DNA of 64,000 nucleotides. Source: Alteromonas sp. V450. Lineage in GTDB: Bacteria > Pseudomonadota > Gammaproteobacteria > Enterobacterales > Alteromonadaceae. A program made the translations under genes and the position numbers. Positions 18,033 to 27,205 of the stretch are shown one piece after another. Where the stretch lies: the NCBI RefSeq assembly GCF_001885075.1, contig NZ_MODU01000004.1, positions 2,046,001 to 2,110,000 of the forward strand, read 5' to 3'. Every line of letters starts with the position of its first letter. Positions within the stretch are counted from its first letter, which is position 1. Under the pieces are notes generated by a model. It had not been told where the DNA came from and ran no database searches. It was given only the letters and a program-made list of their open reading frames with translations.

Positions 18033-20039
18033 ATGCCCTCTGCCCCCAATGTTTTACAGAAAGTTTTTGGCTTTTCAGCGTTTCGCAAAGGTCAAAAAGA
18101 AGTGGTCGAATCTCTGCTGGATGGGCATTCGACAATGGCTATATTTCCAACAGGCTCGGGGAAGTCGTTATGCTACCAGTTTGTTGCTACTCAATTACCG
18201 CACTTGACCTTGGTGGTATCACCTCTACTGGCGCTGATGAAAGATCAGCTGGCGTTTTTGCATTCTAAAGGCATAGCCGCAGCCAGCATTGACTCAACCT
18301 TAACAGCAGAGCAAAACAGGCAAGTAATAAACGACGTGCGATCTGGTCAGTGTAAAATTCTTATGGTTTCAGTGGAGCGCTTTAAAAACGAACGTTTCAG
18401 GCAGTTAATTGAGTCGGTTCCTGTAAGTATGTTGGTTATAGATGAAGCCCACTGCATATCTGAATGGGGACACAACTTCCGCCCGGACTACCTGAAACTT
18501 CCTGCATACCAACAAACGCTTAACATACCTTTAGTGTTATTACTTACTGCTACCGCCACTAAAAAAGTAAAAGATGATATGGCACGTCGCTTTGACATTG
18601 ATCTCCGCCACATTGTTCAAACGGGGTTTTACCGGTCGAATCTTCATTTAAACGTGCGCCCTGTAATTGAATCACAGAAAAAATCGGTATTGCTCGATGA
18701 AGTCAAACGTCAAAACGGTGCAGGTATTGTGTATGTTACACTTCAACAAAGCGCAGAGAGCATTGCGCAGTACTTACAGCAAAAGGGAATAAATGCCAAG
18801 GCCTTTCATGCTGGGCTAGATAGTGATATCAAGCAGCATGTTCAAAAAGACTTCATGGATAACCGCATTCAAGTGGTTGTTGCTACCATTGCTTTTGGCA
18901 TGGGCATTGATAAATCTGATATTCGCTTTGTCATTCATTATGACTTGCCAAAGTCTGTTGAAAATTACAGTCAAGAAATTGGAAGAAGTGGGCGGGACGG
19001 TAATACAGCATACTGTACGGTATTGGCAAATTTAGATGGTTTAGTCACCATAGAAAATTTTATTTACGGCGATACGCCTGAAAAGAGTGCTATTGACTGC
19101 GTAATAAAAGACATTGGTTCCCAAGCTGCTACACAAACACGTAGCAATCAAGACATGACTGGCCTACCCAACAACAAAAGCGAAAACGTTTATCAATGGG
19201 AAACGCAGATTAATAAATTGTCGAGTGCGAGCAATATTCGACAGCTACCACTTAAGACATTACTTGTTCAGCTAGAACTAGCCAATATTATTCACCCTTT
19301 GTACGCCTATTTTGCAGAGTATAAATTCCGATTTATCACCGACAAGGCGTCTATTCTGGCACTTTTTTCACAAGAGCGAGCTCAGTTTTTAGAAACGGTG
19401 TTTACGCTCTCGAACATTAAAAAAGTATGGGGTGTGGTAGATTTCGACAGTATTTATGAACAATACGGCGCTGAACGCACCAGAGTTGTCGCGGCGCTGG
19501 AGTACTTACACGAAAATAAGCATATTGAATTGGCCTCTCGCTTAATTACTGACGTGTACCAAGTTAATGGTAACTTGCTGCAGTCCTCTGATTTATCAGA
19601 AAGAATGGCTGCTTACTTTGCTGACAACGAGCGCAAAGAGATAGAACGGATTGCCTCGCTTATCAAATTTTTCGAGTCAAATACTTGTTTAAGTTTTAAC
19701 TTATCTGCTTACTTTGATGATACGCAAGCGCCACAGGAATGTGGACATTGCAGCGTATGCATGAACAATCTTGCCAAACTGAGCTATTCAGCGCCCGTTT
19801 CAATGCCTGACACACAACAAGTGTTACGCGCAATAACAGCATTACAAACGCATTTGCGCGATAAATATAATGGACCTATTACCATTAGCACTTATTGTCG
19901 ATTTCTCACCGCCATGACCATGCCGATGTTTACGCGTTATAAAATAAGGCAAGTGGCAGGTTTTGGGTGCTGTGAGCACTGTCGCTATGCAGAAGTAAAA
20001 GCACTGGTAACGTCGCTGTTGCCGCAATCTGCTGCTTAA
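18033..20039 (+). CDS. RecQ-family ATP-dependent DNA helicase
   Basis: A 668-aa superfamily 2 helicase. Walker A is GSGKSLCY, the DEAH box is DEAHCISEWGH, and the motif V/VI region reads TIAFGMGIDKSDIRFVIH and SQEIGRSGRDG, all diagnostic of RecQ. The C-terminal region contains CGHCSVC, a likely zinc site, but the typical HRDC domain of E. coli RecQ is not obvious, and the protein is longer. It is probably a paralogue rather than the housekeeping RecQ, acting in DNA repair or recombination. It is monocistronic by spacing. Confidence 0.88.
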   Translation: MPSAPNVLQKVFGFSAFRKGQKEVVESLLDGHSTMAIFPTGSGKSLCYQFVATQLPHLTLVVSPLLALMKDQLAFLHSKGIAAASIDSTLTAEQNRQVINDVRSGQCKILMVSVERFKNERFRQLIESVPVSMLVIDEAHCISEWGHNFRPDYLKLPAYQQTLNIPLVLLLTATATKKVKDDMARRFDIDLRHIVQTGFYRSNLHLNVRPVIESQKKSVLLDEVKRQNGAGIVYVTLQQSAESIAQYLQQKGINAKAFHAGLDSDIKQHVQKDFMDNRIQVVVATIAFGMGIDKSDIRFVIHYDLPKSVENYSQEIGRSGRDGNTAYCTVLANLDGLVTIENFIYGDTPEKSAIDCVIKDIGSQAATQTRSNQDMTGLPNNKSENVYQWETQINKLSSASNIRQLPLKTLLVQLELANIIHPLYAYFAEYKFRFITDKASILALFSQERAQFLETVFTLSNIKKVWGVVDFDSIYEQYGAERTRVVAALEYLHENKHIELASRLITDVYQVNGNLLQSSDLSERMAAYFADNERKEIERIASLIKFFESNTCLSFNLSAYFDDTQAPQECGHCSVCMNNLAKLSYSAPVSMPDTQQVLRAITALQTHLRDKYNGPITISTYCRFLTAMTMPMFTRYKIRQVAGFGCCEHCRYAEVKALVTSLLPQSAA

Positions 20040-20148
20040 CAATGCCGTGTCACGTTCGTCACAGTCGTCACAATATGCATTTACCCTCTACACTCACAAT
20101 CTGCGCCTGCGAGAGAACGAGAGCGTTAAAGAGTAAAACCTCTTGTTG

Positions 20149-20589
20149 TTAACGAATACTGTCAATTTGTTTGAGCATGCTGCCAAACGCTCGGCTGCCC
20201 ACTTTTTGTATCTGCTTATCGAAATAGTATGTTCCTAAAATAGGCACCGGAATATGGCCAATAGAGCGCCATGTAACGTGTGTTTTGCCATCCACATCCT
20301 TAAGCGTAATTTCTCCTAACTGGTGGTCGTATGGCAACGGCGTTGCCTTTATCACTTTGTAACCCAAGCAATACGGCGGGTCATACTTTACAATTTCTTC
20401 ATGTAAATTCGAGTTACCTGCGATAATTTCACGAACCGCTCCCACACCGTTTGATTGAGCCGTCCCCTCTTTAAGCAAGGTAGCTTTATCGACGGCTTTA
20501 AACTGACCGTAATTAGCGTGATCGCTCAGTACGGAAAAAACCGTTTCTATTGGCTTATCAATGGTGCGTTCAACGTGAATAGAAAACAT
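20149..20589 (-). CDS. SRPBCC (START-like) domain protein
   Basis: A 146-aa protein starting at the ATG after AAGGTATTTTCC; an upstream extension in frame lacks a plausible start. The N-terminal VERTIDKPIETVFSVLSDHANYGQF is the classic polyketide cyclase/SRPBCC opening, followed by a strand-rich core and C-terminal helix. The fold binds hydrophobic ligands; the function is unknown. It stands between the RecQ-like helicase and the borosin locus and is convergent with the former. Confidence 0.82.
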   Translation of the reverse strand: MFSIHVERTIDKPIETVFSVLSDHANYGQFKAVDKATLLKEGTAQSNGVGAVREIIAGNSNLHEEIVKYDPPYCLGYKVIKATPLPYDHQLGEITLKDVDGKTHVTWRSIGHIPVPILGTYYFDKQIQKVGSRAFGSMLKQIDSIR

Positions 20590-20809
20590 GGAAAATACCT
20601 TACGTTTTATCTTTGTGGCTTCGAGTGCGTGCTGATTCTTTTGGTACGTTTTTTCAGTAAAGCGTAATGCACACCGAGGCCACAATAATATTGTTGGTTT
20701 TTTAACACAGAATTAGTTAATAAATACACCGTGTAAAACCCATAGTAAATACTGAATTTCTAATTTATAGTATTGACTGAAATATGGACGACTAGTGGTG
20801 AAGGATAGA

Positions 20810-21643
20810 ATGGAAACTGCCCAGAAAGGATCGCTTATCATCGTTGGCACAGGGATCAGTGTTGCAGGTCAAATGACCCTATTAGCCAAAAGCTATATCG
20901 AAAACGCCGATATTGTATTCATGGGCATTATGAACAAAGTCGGCGAACACGCAGTACAGACGCTAAACCCCAATACACACACACTTGATGACCTTTATAA
21001 AGAAGGTAAATCACGTGCCGTTACCTACGCGGAAATGGCCGACAGAATTGTTCAAGCAGTTATCGATGGCAATAGAGTATGCGCAGCGTTTTATGGACAC
21101 CCAGGTGTATTTGTATCGCCCTCGCATGAAGCACTAAAAAGGGTGAAGCGTCTTGGATTTGAAGCAAAAATGCTTCCTGGCGTATCAGCAGAAGATTGCC
21201 TGATTGCAGATCTTGGAATAGACCCTTCTAAATTTGGATGCCAGTCGTACGAAGCGACTCAGTTTCTTTTTCGAGATTACCGTATAGACCCATACATGAC
21301 CCAGATCATCTGGCAGATAGGCTTAGTTGGAGAAGCAACGCTTAGCGTATTAAATGCGTCTCACGCTGCACCAGGACTTGCTATGCTAGCTGCTATCTTG
21401 CGAGAAAATTATCCAAAAGAACACGAACTCATCCTATACGAAGCTGCAACACTTCCCTTATGTGAACCTAAAATCCAGAAGTTTCCACTCAGTGAGCTAG
21501 AGAGTATACAACCTAGTCTCATCTCAACACTCGTCGTGCCAGCGCTAGGTTTGCCTGAATACCGCCACGACCGTTTGACGAAACTGGGCTTAACGCAACA
21601 GCAAGTCACGCAATACAGAAGCACAAGCCAAAACAGGAGATAA
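20810..21643 (+). CDS. Borosin alpha-N-methyltransferase (split type)
   Basis: A 277-aa SAM-dependent methyltransferase of the tetrapyrrole-methylase fold. The blocks that mark the OphMA/SonM backbone-methylating branch are present: GTGISVAGQMTLLA near the N-terminus, YGHPGVFVSPSHEA, LPGVSAEDCLIADLGIDP, and YEATQFLFRDYRIDP followed by IWQIG. In this family the enzyme N-methylates backbone amides of a C-terminal core peptide. Here the substrate is not fused but encoded by the next gene 2 bp downstream, i.e. the split arrangement. The ATG after GAAGGATAG is preferred over two in-frame GTGs upstream. Assignment by family is strong; the product is undetermined. Confidence 0.93.
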   Translation: METAQKGSLIIVGTGISVAGQMTLLAKSYIENADIVFMGIMNKVGEHAVQTLNPNTHTLDDLYKEGKSRAVTYAEMADRIVQAVIDGNRVCAAFYGHPGVFVSPSHEALKRVKRLGFEAKMLPGVSAEDCLIADLGIDPSKFGCQSYEATQFLFRDYRIDPYMTQIIWQIGLVGEATLSVLNASHAAPGLAMLAAILRENYPKEHELILYEAATLPLCEPKIQKFPLSELESIQPSLISTLVVPALGLPEYRHDRLTKLGLTQQQVTQYRSTSQNRR

Positions 21644-21645
21644 TA

Positions 21646-21849
21646 ATGGCAAAGTCAATAATAGATTTTTTGGTCGCCTTAGACACTGATAGTAAATTGC
21701 TAGAAAGCTATAAAAAAGATCCTGTTGGCACCGCTCAATCATATGGCTTAGCGGAAAAAGACATTCAGCTTATTAAAGAACAAAACTGGGATGAGCTATC
21801 TCGTCGTTATGATGACACAGGCAGAGCCATTCGCATCATTCATTACTAG
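21646..21849 (+). CDS. Borosin precursor peptide (split type)
   Basis: A 67-aa peptide beginning MAKSIIDFLVALDTD, with a helical body (YKKDPVGTAQSYGLAEKDIQ) of the kind called a borosin-binding domain, and a short C-terminal tail DTGRAIRIIHY that would be the core. Residues Ile62, Ile64 and Ile65 are hydrophobic beta-type residues like those methylated in known borosins; which are modified cannot be seen. It follows the methyltransferase by 2 bp with its own AGGAG Shine-Dalgarno. No leader protease lies adjacent. The gene was recognised from context plus the helical-body/short-core architecture. Confidence 0.9.
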   Translation: MAKSIIDFLVALDTDSKLLESYKKDPVGTAQSYGLAEKDIQLIKEQNWDELSRRYDDTGRAIRIIHY

Positions 21850-21881
21850 TTAATATCGAAACGCGCTAACTAACGCTTTCT

Positions 21882-24800
21882 ATGCGCCAACTTATAAGGT
21901 ATTGCCTAGCGGTTATATGGAGTGTCATTGTTTTTGCAGTGCCATCGCATGCGCTCGCGCTCCAGTCACCAGCAGAGTTTCAGCAATCTCCTCAGTCGCT
22001 GATTAGTGGCTTAAAAAATCGTATTATCGACAATGATCCTTCGGTCGATCAAACCATCTCAGATTTGGACGCTTATTTTGCTAAATATCCCGACGATAAC
22101 AATGCCGCACGTTTTTTAAATATTAAGTCTTACTATTTTATTTTTCGACAAGATTATGTGTTGGCTTACGCATTCCTGCTCGAAGCCAGAGAAGCGGCAA
22201 ACGCAAGCAACAACAAACTCGAACTTGCCGAGTCATTCCGATTAGAAGGGATGATTTTAGATTTATCGGGCGAGCACGCTAGTGCGATTGAGGCATTAGA
22301 TCGCGCGTTAAACCTCTATGCGGAAGAAGGAAGTGATCGCGTGTTGTTAGTTTATAGCACGATGGGAAATTTATATATGTCGCTTCGAAACTACGAAAAA
22401 ATGCTTGATTTTGGCAATCAATATTTAGTTACTGCGCAGCGTTTGAAAAGCCAAAAGGATGAAGGAGCCGCTTACTTCGTAAAGGGGTACGCACAAAAGG
22501 CAATGGGTAATTTTCAAGACGCCAAAATTAGCTTGCTGTTGGCTGAGAATATACTAAGTAAAATTGATTATCCTTTCATCGGCAATATCCACAACGCAGT
22601 AGCCGAGCTTCATGTGGTTGAAGGGAATTTAAACGAAGCATTGAAAAGGCTAGATTTAGCCGCAGAAGCAGATAGAAAAATTGGCTTTAAGTACAACCAA
22701 GGCTCGTATTTATTGCTGCTGGTTGATATTTACAAACAGCGTGGAGATATCGACTTAGCTATTAGTGAACTAAAAGCAAATCTCAACAAAGATGTCATTC
22801 AAAATGACAAAACTGTGCTACTTGATGTATTGGAACAGCTTATTTTCCTATCAGAAGAGTCAGGTAATTTGCGTGCGGCGCTAGACTACTCTAAACAGTA
22901 TAAAGATGCCTATAAACAAAGTTTCAACGAGCAGCAATCACAACTACTTGCATTAAATCGTGTTCGTCTAGCAGTGTCTGAAAAAGAGGAGACAATAAAG
23001 CTGCTAGAAAAAGATAATCAGTTGAAAGAGCAAAGAAACCTTACCCAGCAAAAACAAAATACACTTCAAACCTACTTTATTATCGGCGTAATTTGCTCAT
23101 TAGGTTTGGTTATCACTCTACTTATGAGAACGCGACAGCAGCGAAAAGTACTTGACCATTTAACCCAGGATTTACAAAAAGCAACCAAGGCGAAGTCTGA
23201 CTTTCTAGCCCGCATGAGTCACGAAATACGCACGCCATTGAATGCCATAATAGGCCTTACTAAATTATCGCAGCGCGCGGCAGAAAATCTAGAACAGCAA
23301 ACTAACCTTCGACAAATTGAAGGAGCTTCGCAGACCCTACTCAGAATAATCAATGACTTGTTAGACTTTTCAAAGATTGAAGCGGGTAAACTCGATATTG
23401 AATCTACACCTTTCAATTTAGACTCGCTGGTGAATCAGACTATACGTCTACATTTAGCGCAAGCCGATGAAAAGCATATAGAACTTATTCAGCATATTTC
23501 AAGAGATGTGCCGTTAAACTTGCTAGGCGACCCGCTTAGGATCCAGCAAGTGCTTAGCAACTTAGTAAGCAACGCATTGAAATTTACAGAAGATGGCTTG
23601 ATTGCGGTCAGTATAAAGAGCGACCGTATCGACGACAAAGTTCAATTGAAATTTGAGGTAAAAGATACCGGGATAGGATTGAGTCAAACGCAGCAGTCAA
23701 AACTGTTCAACCCTTTTAATCAAGGCGATGAGTCAATTTCAAGACGCTACGGCGGAACCGGCTTAGGGCTTGCTATATGCAAGCAATTAACTGCGCTAAT
23801 GGGGGGAAATATTTGGGTAGAAAGCCAAATAGGTAAAGGCGCTAGCTTTTTCTTTACTGTACTGGTGGAACAGGATCCTGCCTGTAAACTTGTGTCTCCA
23901 TCAAAACAGTTATCGTCATTGAGAGTGCTTGTAGCAGATGACATAAGCGATTCTCGAGACGCAATTTGTGAAGCGTTATCTTATGCAAACATTCAAGCTG
24001 ATGTAGCCATAGGGGGTGAAGACGCCGTTACTAAAATACGTGCAGCTAGCGCACAAAACGAGCAATACGATTTGCTTATTTTAGACTGGAATATGCCAGA
24101 TATAGATGGTTTAGAAGTAGCAGCAATCACCCATCAAGTGATTCATAAAAGGCCACCCAAAATCATCGTTCTGTATTCTTCTGAATCACAAGGCATGCGT
24201 GAACAAGGACTTCAATTAGGCATAAACAGTTTTATTAAAAAGCCTTTTGGAACAAGTGAGCTAATTGATAAATTACAAGAAGTGAGCTTGAACATTAATC
24301 AAAAATCTGTTGCGAAAGACAGTACAAAAATTCCAAATCTATCGGGCATAAAAATACTTTACGCAGAAGATAATACGTTGAATCAAAAAGTGACGCTGGG
24401 GTTGCTTAAAGACACTCACGCTTCAGTAACCGTTGTGAATAATGGTCAAGAAGCCCTTGCAGCACTGGAAAAAGACAACGCCTTCGACCTAGTGTTGATG
24501 GATATTCAAATGCCGATCATGGACGGCCTTACTGCGGCAGAAACAATTCGAGATAAATTAAAACTCTCGTTACCTATAATAGCAATGACCGCCCATGCCA
24601 TGCAGCAAGACATTGAGAAAAGCTTAGCTGCGGGTATGTGCGGCCACATCAATAAGCCAATTGAACCTCACCTCTTTTATGAAGTGATTCAAAACGCATT
24701 ACAAGAAGAATCTTCAAAAGTGCCTGGCATTGCATTACCCCACTCACCACCTAATGGTTCTCAACCCTTCCTCACTCTAGATGAAAAAACACTTGGTACA

Positions 24801-25130
24801 ATAGATAAAAATCAAGCTATGATTCAATTTGTCAATGACGAAGCACTCTATGCACAAGTAATAAGTGACTTCATGGATTTACGGTGCGAATTAGACAAGT
24901 TGCGCGATGCCATCGAGAAAAAGGACTATACGTCAATTATGCGTATTTCTCACATGTACACGACGGCACTCAGGTACATTGGGGCATATGCGTTGGCAGA
25001 ACTTGCAAGTGCTATAGAATTGGCTATTCAAAATGATACCGATGTTAGCGCTCAGCACTTCCACAAACATTTAGAACTATTTCATGCTGTTCTAGTAACG
25101 ATTTACAATAAAATTTCCGAACATAAGTAA
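21882..25130 (+). CDS. Hybrid sensor histidine kinase with TPR sensor domain
   Basis: A 1082-aa protein. In order: signal/first helix (residues 1-25), about seven TPR-like helix pairs (about 55-370) presumably periplasmic, a coiled coil, a transmembrane helix (TYFIIGVICSLGLVITLLM, near 395-415), HisKA with His447 in SHEIRTPLN, HATPase (NLVSNALKF; GTGLGLAI), receiver 1 with Asp735, receiver 2 with Asp874, and an HPt-like C-terminus with His1024. The HPt motif reads SHMYTTALRYIGA, lacking the usual Lys and Gly, so it may be degenerate. It begins 32 bp after the borosin precursor on the same strand, so co-transcription is likely; regulation by or of the peptide is an inference. Confidence 0.9.
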   Translation: MRQLIRYCLAVIWSVIVFAVPSHALALQSPAEFQQSPQSLISGLKNRIIDNDPSVDQTISDLDAYFAKYPDDNNAARFLNIKSYYFIFRQDYVLAYAFLLEAREAANASNNKLELAESFRLEGMILDLSGEHASAIEALDRALNLYAEEGSDRVLLVYSTMGNLYMSLRNYEKMLDFGNQYLVTAQRLKSQKDEGAAYFVKGYAQKAMGNFQDAKISLLLAENILSKIDYPFIGNIHNAVAELHVVEGNLNEALKRLDLAAEADRKIGFKYNQGSYLLLLVDIYKQRGDIDLAISELKANLNKDVIQNDKTVLLDVLEQLIFLSEESGNLRAALDYSKQYKDAYKQSFNEQQSQLLALNRVRLAVSEKEETIKLLEKDNQLKEQRNLTQQKQNTLQTYFIIGVICSLGLVITLLMRTRQQRKVLDHLTQDLQKATKAKSDFLARMSHEIRTPLNAIIGLTKLSQRAAENLEQQTNLRQIEGASQTLLRIINDLLDFSKIEAGKLDIESTPFNLDSLVNQTIRLHLAQADEKHIELIQHISRDVPLNLLGDPLRIQQVLSNLVSNALKFTEDGLIAVSIKSDRIDDKVQLKFEVKDTGIGLSQTQQSKLFNPFNQGDESISRRYGGTGLGLAICKQLTALMGGNIWVESQIGKGASFFFTVLVEQDPACKLVSPSKQLSSLRVLVADDISDSRDAICEALSYANIQADVAIGGEDAVTKIRAASAQNEQYDLLILDWNMPDIDGLEVAAITHQVIHKRPPKIIVLYSSESQGMREQGLQLGINSFIKKPFGTSELIDKLQEVSLNINQKSVAKDSTKIPNLSGIKILYAEDNTLNQKVTLGLLKDTHASVTVVNNGQEALAALEKDNAFDLVLMDIQMPIMDGLTAAETIRDKLKLSLPIIAMTAHAMQQDIEKSLAAGMCGHINKPIEPHLFYEVIQNALQEESSKVPGIALPHSPPNGSQPFLTLDEKTLGTIDKNQAMIQFVNDEALYAQVISDFMDLRCELDKLRDAIEKKDYTSIMRISHMYTTALRYIGAYALAELASAIELAIQNDTDVSAQHFHKHLELFHAVLVTIYNKISEHK

Positions 25131-25261
25131 CCAACGTTTCGGCATTAGCTCGCCACTACTAGTTATGTCCCCCTCTTTGTTACAAGCGTCGTTTAGTCTA
25201 AACGAAACTTAAAGTCTTAAACTTTGTTATCCGTTAACGAGAGTCTCTGAGTAACAAATTT

Positions 25262-25897
25262 TTATTTTCTTTGCGACACCTCAGAAAGTTGTTTTGGCAG
25301 AATTATTTCAAATTCAGTGCCCGGTAGAAGCTTTATTGTTGGCGCGTGTGGTGCAAACGCTATTCCTATTTTTTGTCCGCTTCCCTGCTCTCGTTCTCCT
25401 AACAGTAGGGTAATAGTGCCTTCTAATAGTTCTTCGTTTCGCGAGAGAATAACGTTGTCACCAATATTAAACAGGTGTTGTTGTCCTCGCTCCAACTGTA
25501 AGTGGAGTAAATTTGATGGTTGATTATATTTTACAAACCCTAATGTTTGACCTTGCTCAACACCGTCAAAATTCGCATTTACTCCGTAAAACAAGCCTGC
25601 TCCTTCGGCTTTAACAAGCGTTTCTAAATTAGTGTTCTGGTTAAATAGTCGAAACAATACGTCTCCTTGTTCTACTCTTTCCCCGTCACTAACTTCTTGG
25701 CTTGCAGTCTTTGCATTTATGTTTGCAATTACAGGAATATAATTTTCACCACTTACCTTTCCTTTTATTCCGCTAAAATCAGTCAGGATTAGCAGTAGCA
25801 ATATGAGAATTAATGCTACGGGTAAAATAATTATTCCTAGGCGAAGCGTTCGTTCCTTGAACCAGCTTCGCTGATGTTTATCGAAATCATTTATCAT
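25262..25897 (-). CDS. HlyD-like membrane-anchored biotinyl/lipoyl-fold protein
   Basis: A 211-aa protein with an N-terminal cytosolic stretch, one membrane helix (LGIIILPVALILILLLLILT, about residues 20-40), and a periplasmic part with two biotinyl/lipoyl-like half motifs (ASQEVSDGERVEQGDVLFRL, and the strand-rich GQKIGIAFAPHAP segment). That is the pattern of a short membrane-fusion protein without the usual long alpha-hairpin. No ABC or RND partner is adjacent; it is the last gene of the minus-strand group of small peptides and LuxR regulator. It could help move the peptides, but this is inference. Confidence 0.7.
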   Translation of the reverse strand: MINDFDKHQRSWFKERTLRLGIIILPVALILILLLLILTDFSGIKGKVSGENYIPVIANINAKTASQEVSDGERVEQGDVLFRLFNQNTNLETLVKAEGAGLFYGVNANFDGVEQGQTLGFVKYNQPSNLLHLQLERGQQHLFNIGDNVILSRNEELLEGTITLLLGEREQGSGQKIGIAFAPHAPTIKLLPGTEFEIILPKQLSEVSQRK

Positions 25898-25906
25898 GAC
25901 TTATAC

Positions 25907-26062
25907 TTATCGCTCCAAAGAAAACTCGCCATTGCGCACCATTTCATCCACCTCAAACTCATCAACCGTGAAATCGCGCATGCATTCCATACAGTAATAC
26001 TCTAAATCGCTGAGATCTTTCTCGTGTCTATAAATTTCAAAATTTTCGTTATCTATATTCAT
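25907..26062 (-). CDS. 51-aa acidic CxxC protein
   Basis: A small ORF with start ATG at 26062 and stop at 25907. It reads MNIDNENFEIYRHEKDLSDL then EYYCMECMRDFTVDE and onward to SLER. It is acidic and contains a CMEC pair that could bind a metal (zinc-ribbon knuckle) or be redox-active. It is separated from the HlyD-like start by 9 bp and from the LuxR gene by 31 bp, fitting an operon. No family recognised. A GGGAGAT Shine-Dalgarno lies upstream, supporting it as a gene. Confidence 0.6.
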   Translation of the reverse strand: MNIDNENFEIYRHEKDLSDLEYYCMECMRDFTVDEFEVDEMVRNGEFSLER

Positions 26063-26093
26063 TACAATCTCCCAAACCATTTGTTTTGACTTT

Positions 26094-26768
26094 CTAGGCC
26101 GACATTAGATGACCTTGCAGTAAGCATTTGGCAATTGCCTGTTGCCGATTAACACTGCCCGTTTTTTGAATACAGTTAGCAAGGTGAAAGTTTACTGTAC
26201 GTTCTGATATGTTAAGAATTTTGCTGATTTCCCAAGATGTCTTTCCCTCTGAAGCCCAACTAATACATTCCATTTCGCGTTTTGTAATACTTGCAACTTC
26301 GTTTGCGTAGACTCGACAATGTGCCTCGTAAACGTACGGTACAATGATCGACCAAAACCACCCCAACTTCTCCAATCGCTCGCTGTTTCCACCAAATAGC
26401 TGTTCATCTAGTGCAAAGATTAAAAAGCCATGCTCAGTGCCAATACTGGAGTACGGCACAAGTAATAAGCCCGCAAAGTTCGGGTCGTTTGATACTCCCT
26501 CAAGGTCTTGTTTAGGAATACATTGTGGTACTACGTTTGCCCTGCTTATTCTGCGAAGCTCTATGCTATTTTTTAGCCAATACGAGAAAGCTTCCGGCAC
26601 TTGCCCTTGCATAGTCACCATGGATTGCGAAGGCGTTTCAATTCTGTAATTAACCATTCCAGCCCAGAGAAACGAATCAGTATTCCCTATCACATTTATA
26701 AATCGATTGAACTCTGCTTGTGTTTGAATGTGCTTTAAACGGTTTACAAAAAATTCAATTGTTTTCAT
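26094..26768 (-). CDS. LuxR-family transcriptional regulator
   Basis: A 224-aa regulator. The C-terminal 60 residues are a LuxR/NarL HTH: ITKREMECISWASEGKTSWEISKILNISERTVNFHLANCIQK. The N-terminal 150 residues have the size and general pattern of an autoinducer-binding domain (aromatic-rich core with WAGMVNYRIET, WLKNS, FGGNSERLEKLGWFW), but the conserved ligand residues of AHL receptors cannot be assigned confidently. It has no luxI nearby, so it is a LuxR solo. It is located between three small exported peptides and a HlyD-like gene on the same strand, so it probably controls them, possibly in response to a peptide or small molecule. Confidence 0.85.
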   Translation of the reverse strand: MKTIEFFVNRLKHIQTQAEFNRFINVIGNTDSFLWAGMVNYRIETPSQSMVTMQGQVPEAFSYWLKNSIELRRISRANVVPQCIPKQDLEGVSNDPNFAGLLLVPYSSIGTEHGFLIFALDEQLFGGNSERLEKLGWFWSIIVPYVYEAHCRVYANEVASITKREMECISWASEGKTSWEISKILNISERTVNFHLANCIQKTGSVNRQQAIAKCLLQGHLMSA

Positions 26769-26778
26769 TTCTATATCC

Positions 26779-26982
26779 TTAACGATTGCAGAGTTGAGGT
26801 AACAAAATACAAACCGTGTGCGTTGGGCGCTCTACCGGCGGCTTTGGTTTTGCCACCGGCGCTTTCTTTTTCTCCGCTAACGCTGGCGAGCTTAGTAATG
26901 ACAATGATAAAAGAGCAGATACGACTATTACGCTTGTTGCTAGCTTCTTTTTGTTACCTGTTTGAACATTTGAACTTTTCAT
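26779..26982 (-). CDS. Small exported two-Cys peptide, paralogue 3
   Basis: A 67-aa peptide with a lysine-containing N-terminus and a Sec signal ending in SSPALA (cleavage near residue 36). The mature region is a Lys/Pro-rich linker (KKKAPVAKPKPPVERP) and the conserved C-terminus THTVCILLPQLCNR with two Cys eight positions apart. It is one of three tandem paralogues; its nearest relative is the next copy upstream, with only a few residue changes. It is the first gene upstream of the LuxR regulator by transcription order and is separated from it by 10 bp. Function unknown. Confidence 0.8.
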   Translation of the reverse strand: MKSSNVQTGNKKKLATSVIVVSALLSLSLLSSPALAEKKKAPVAKPKPPVERPTHTVCILLPQLCNR

Positions 26983-26992
26983 TTTTTAATCC

Positions 26993-27196
26993 TTACTTAT
27001 TACAGAGTTGAGGTAGCAATATACAAACCGTGTGCGTTGGGCGTTCTACCGGCGGCTTAGGTTTTGCCACCGGCGCTTTCTTTTTGTCTGCTAATGCTGG
27101 CGAGCTTAGCAATGACAATGAAAAAAGAGCAGACACGACTATTGCGCTTGTTGTTAGCTTCTTCTTATTACCCACTTCAACATTTGAATTTTTCAT
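26993..27196 (-). CDS. Small exported two-Cys peptide, paralogue 2
   Basis: A 67-aa near-twin of the downstream copy: identical length, same signal peptide ending SSPALA, same linker, and C-terminus THTVCILLPQLCNK. The two genes are so similar at the DNA level that a recent tandem duplication is likely. The two Cys could close a ring around ILLPQL. It is presumably secreted to the periplasm or beyond. No similarity to a named family was recognised. Confidence 0.8.
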   Translation of the reverse strand: MKNSNVEVGNKKKLTTSAIVVSALFSLSLLSSPALADKKKAPVAKPKPPVERPTHTVCILLPQLCNK

Positions 27197-27205
27197 TTTT
27201 AATCC

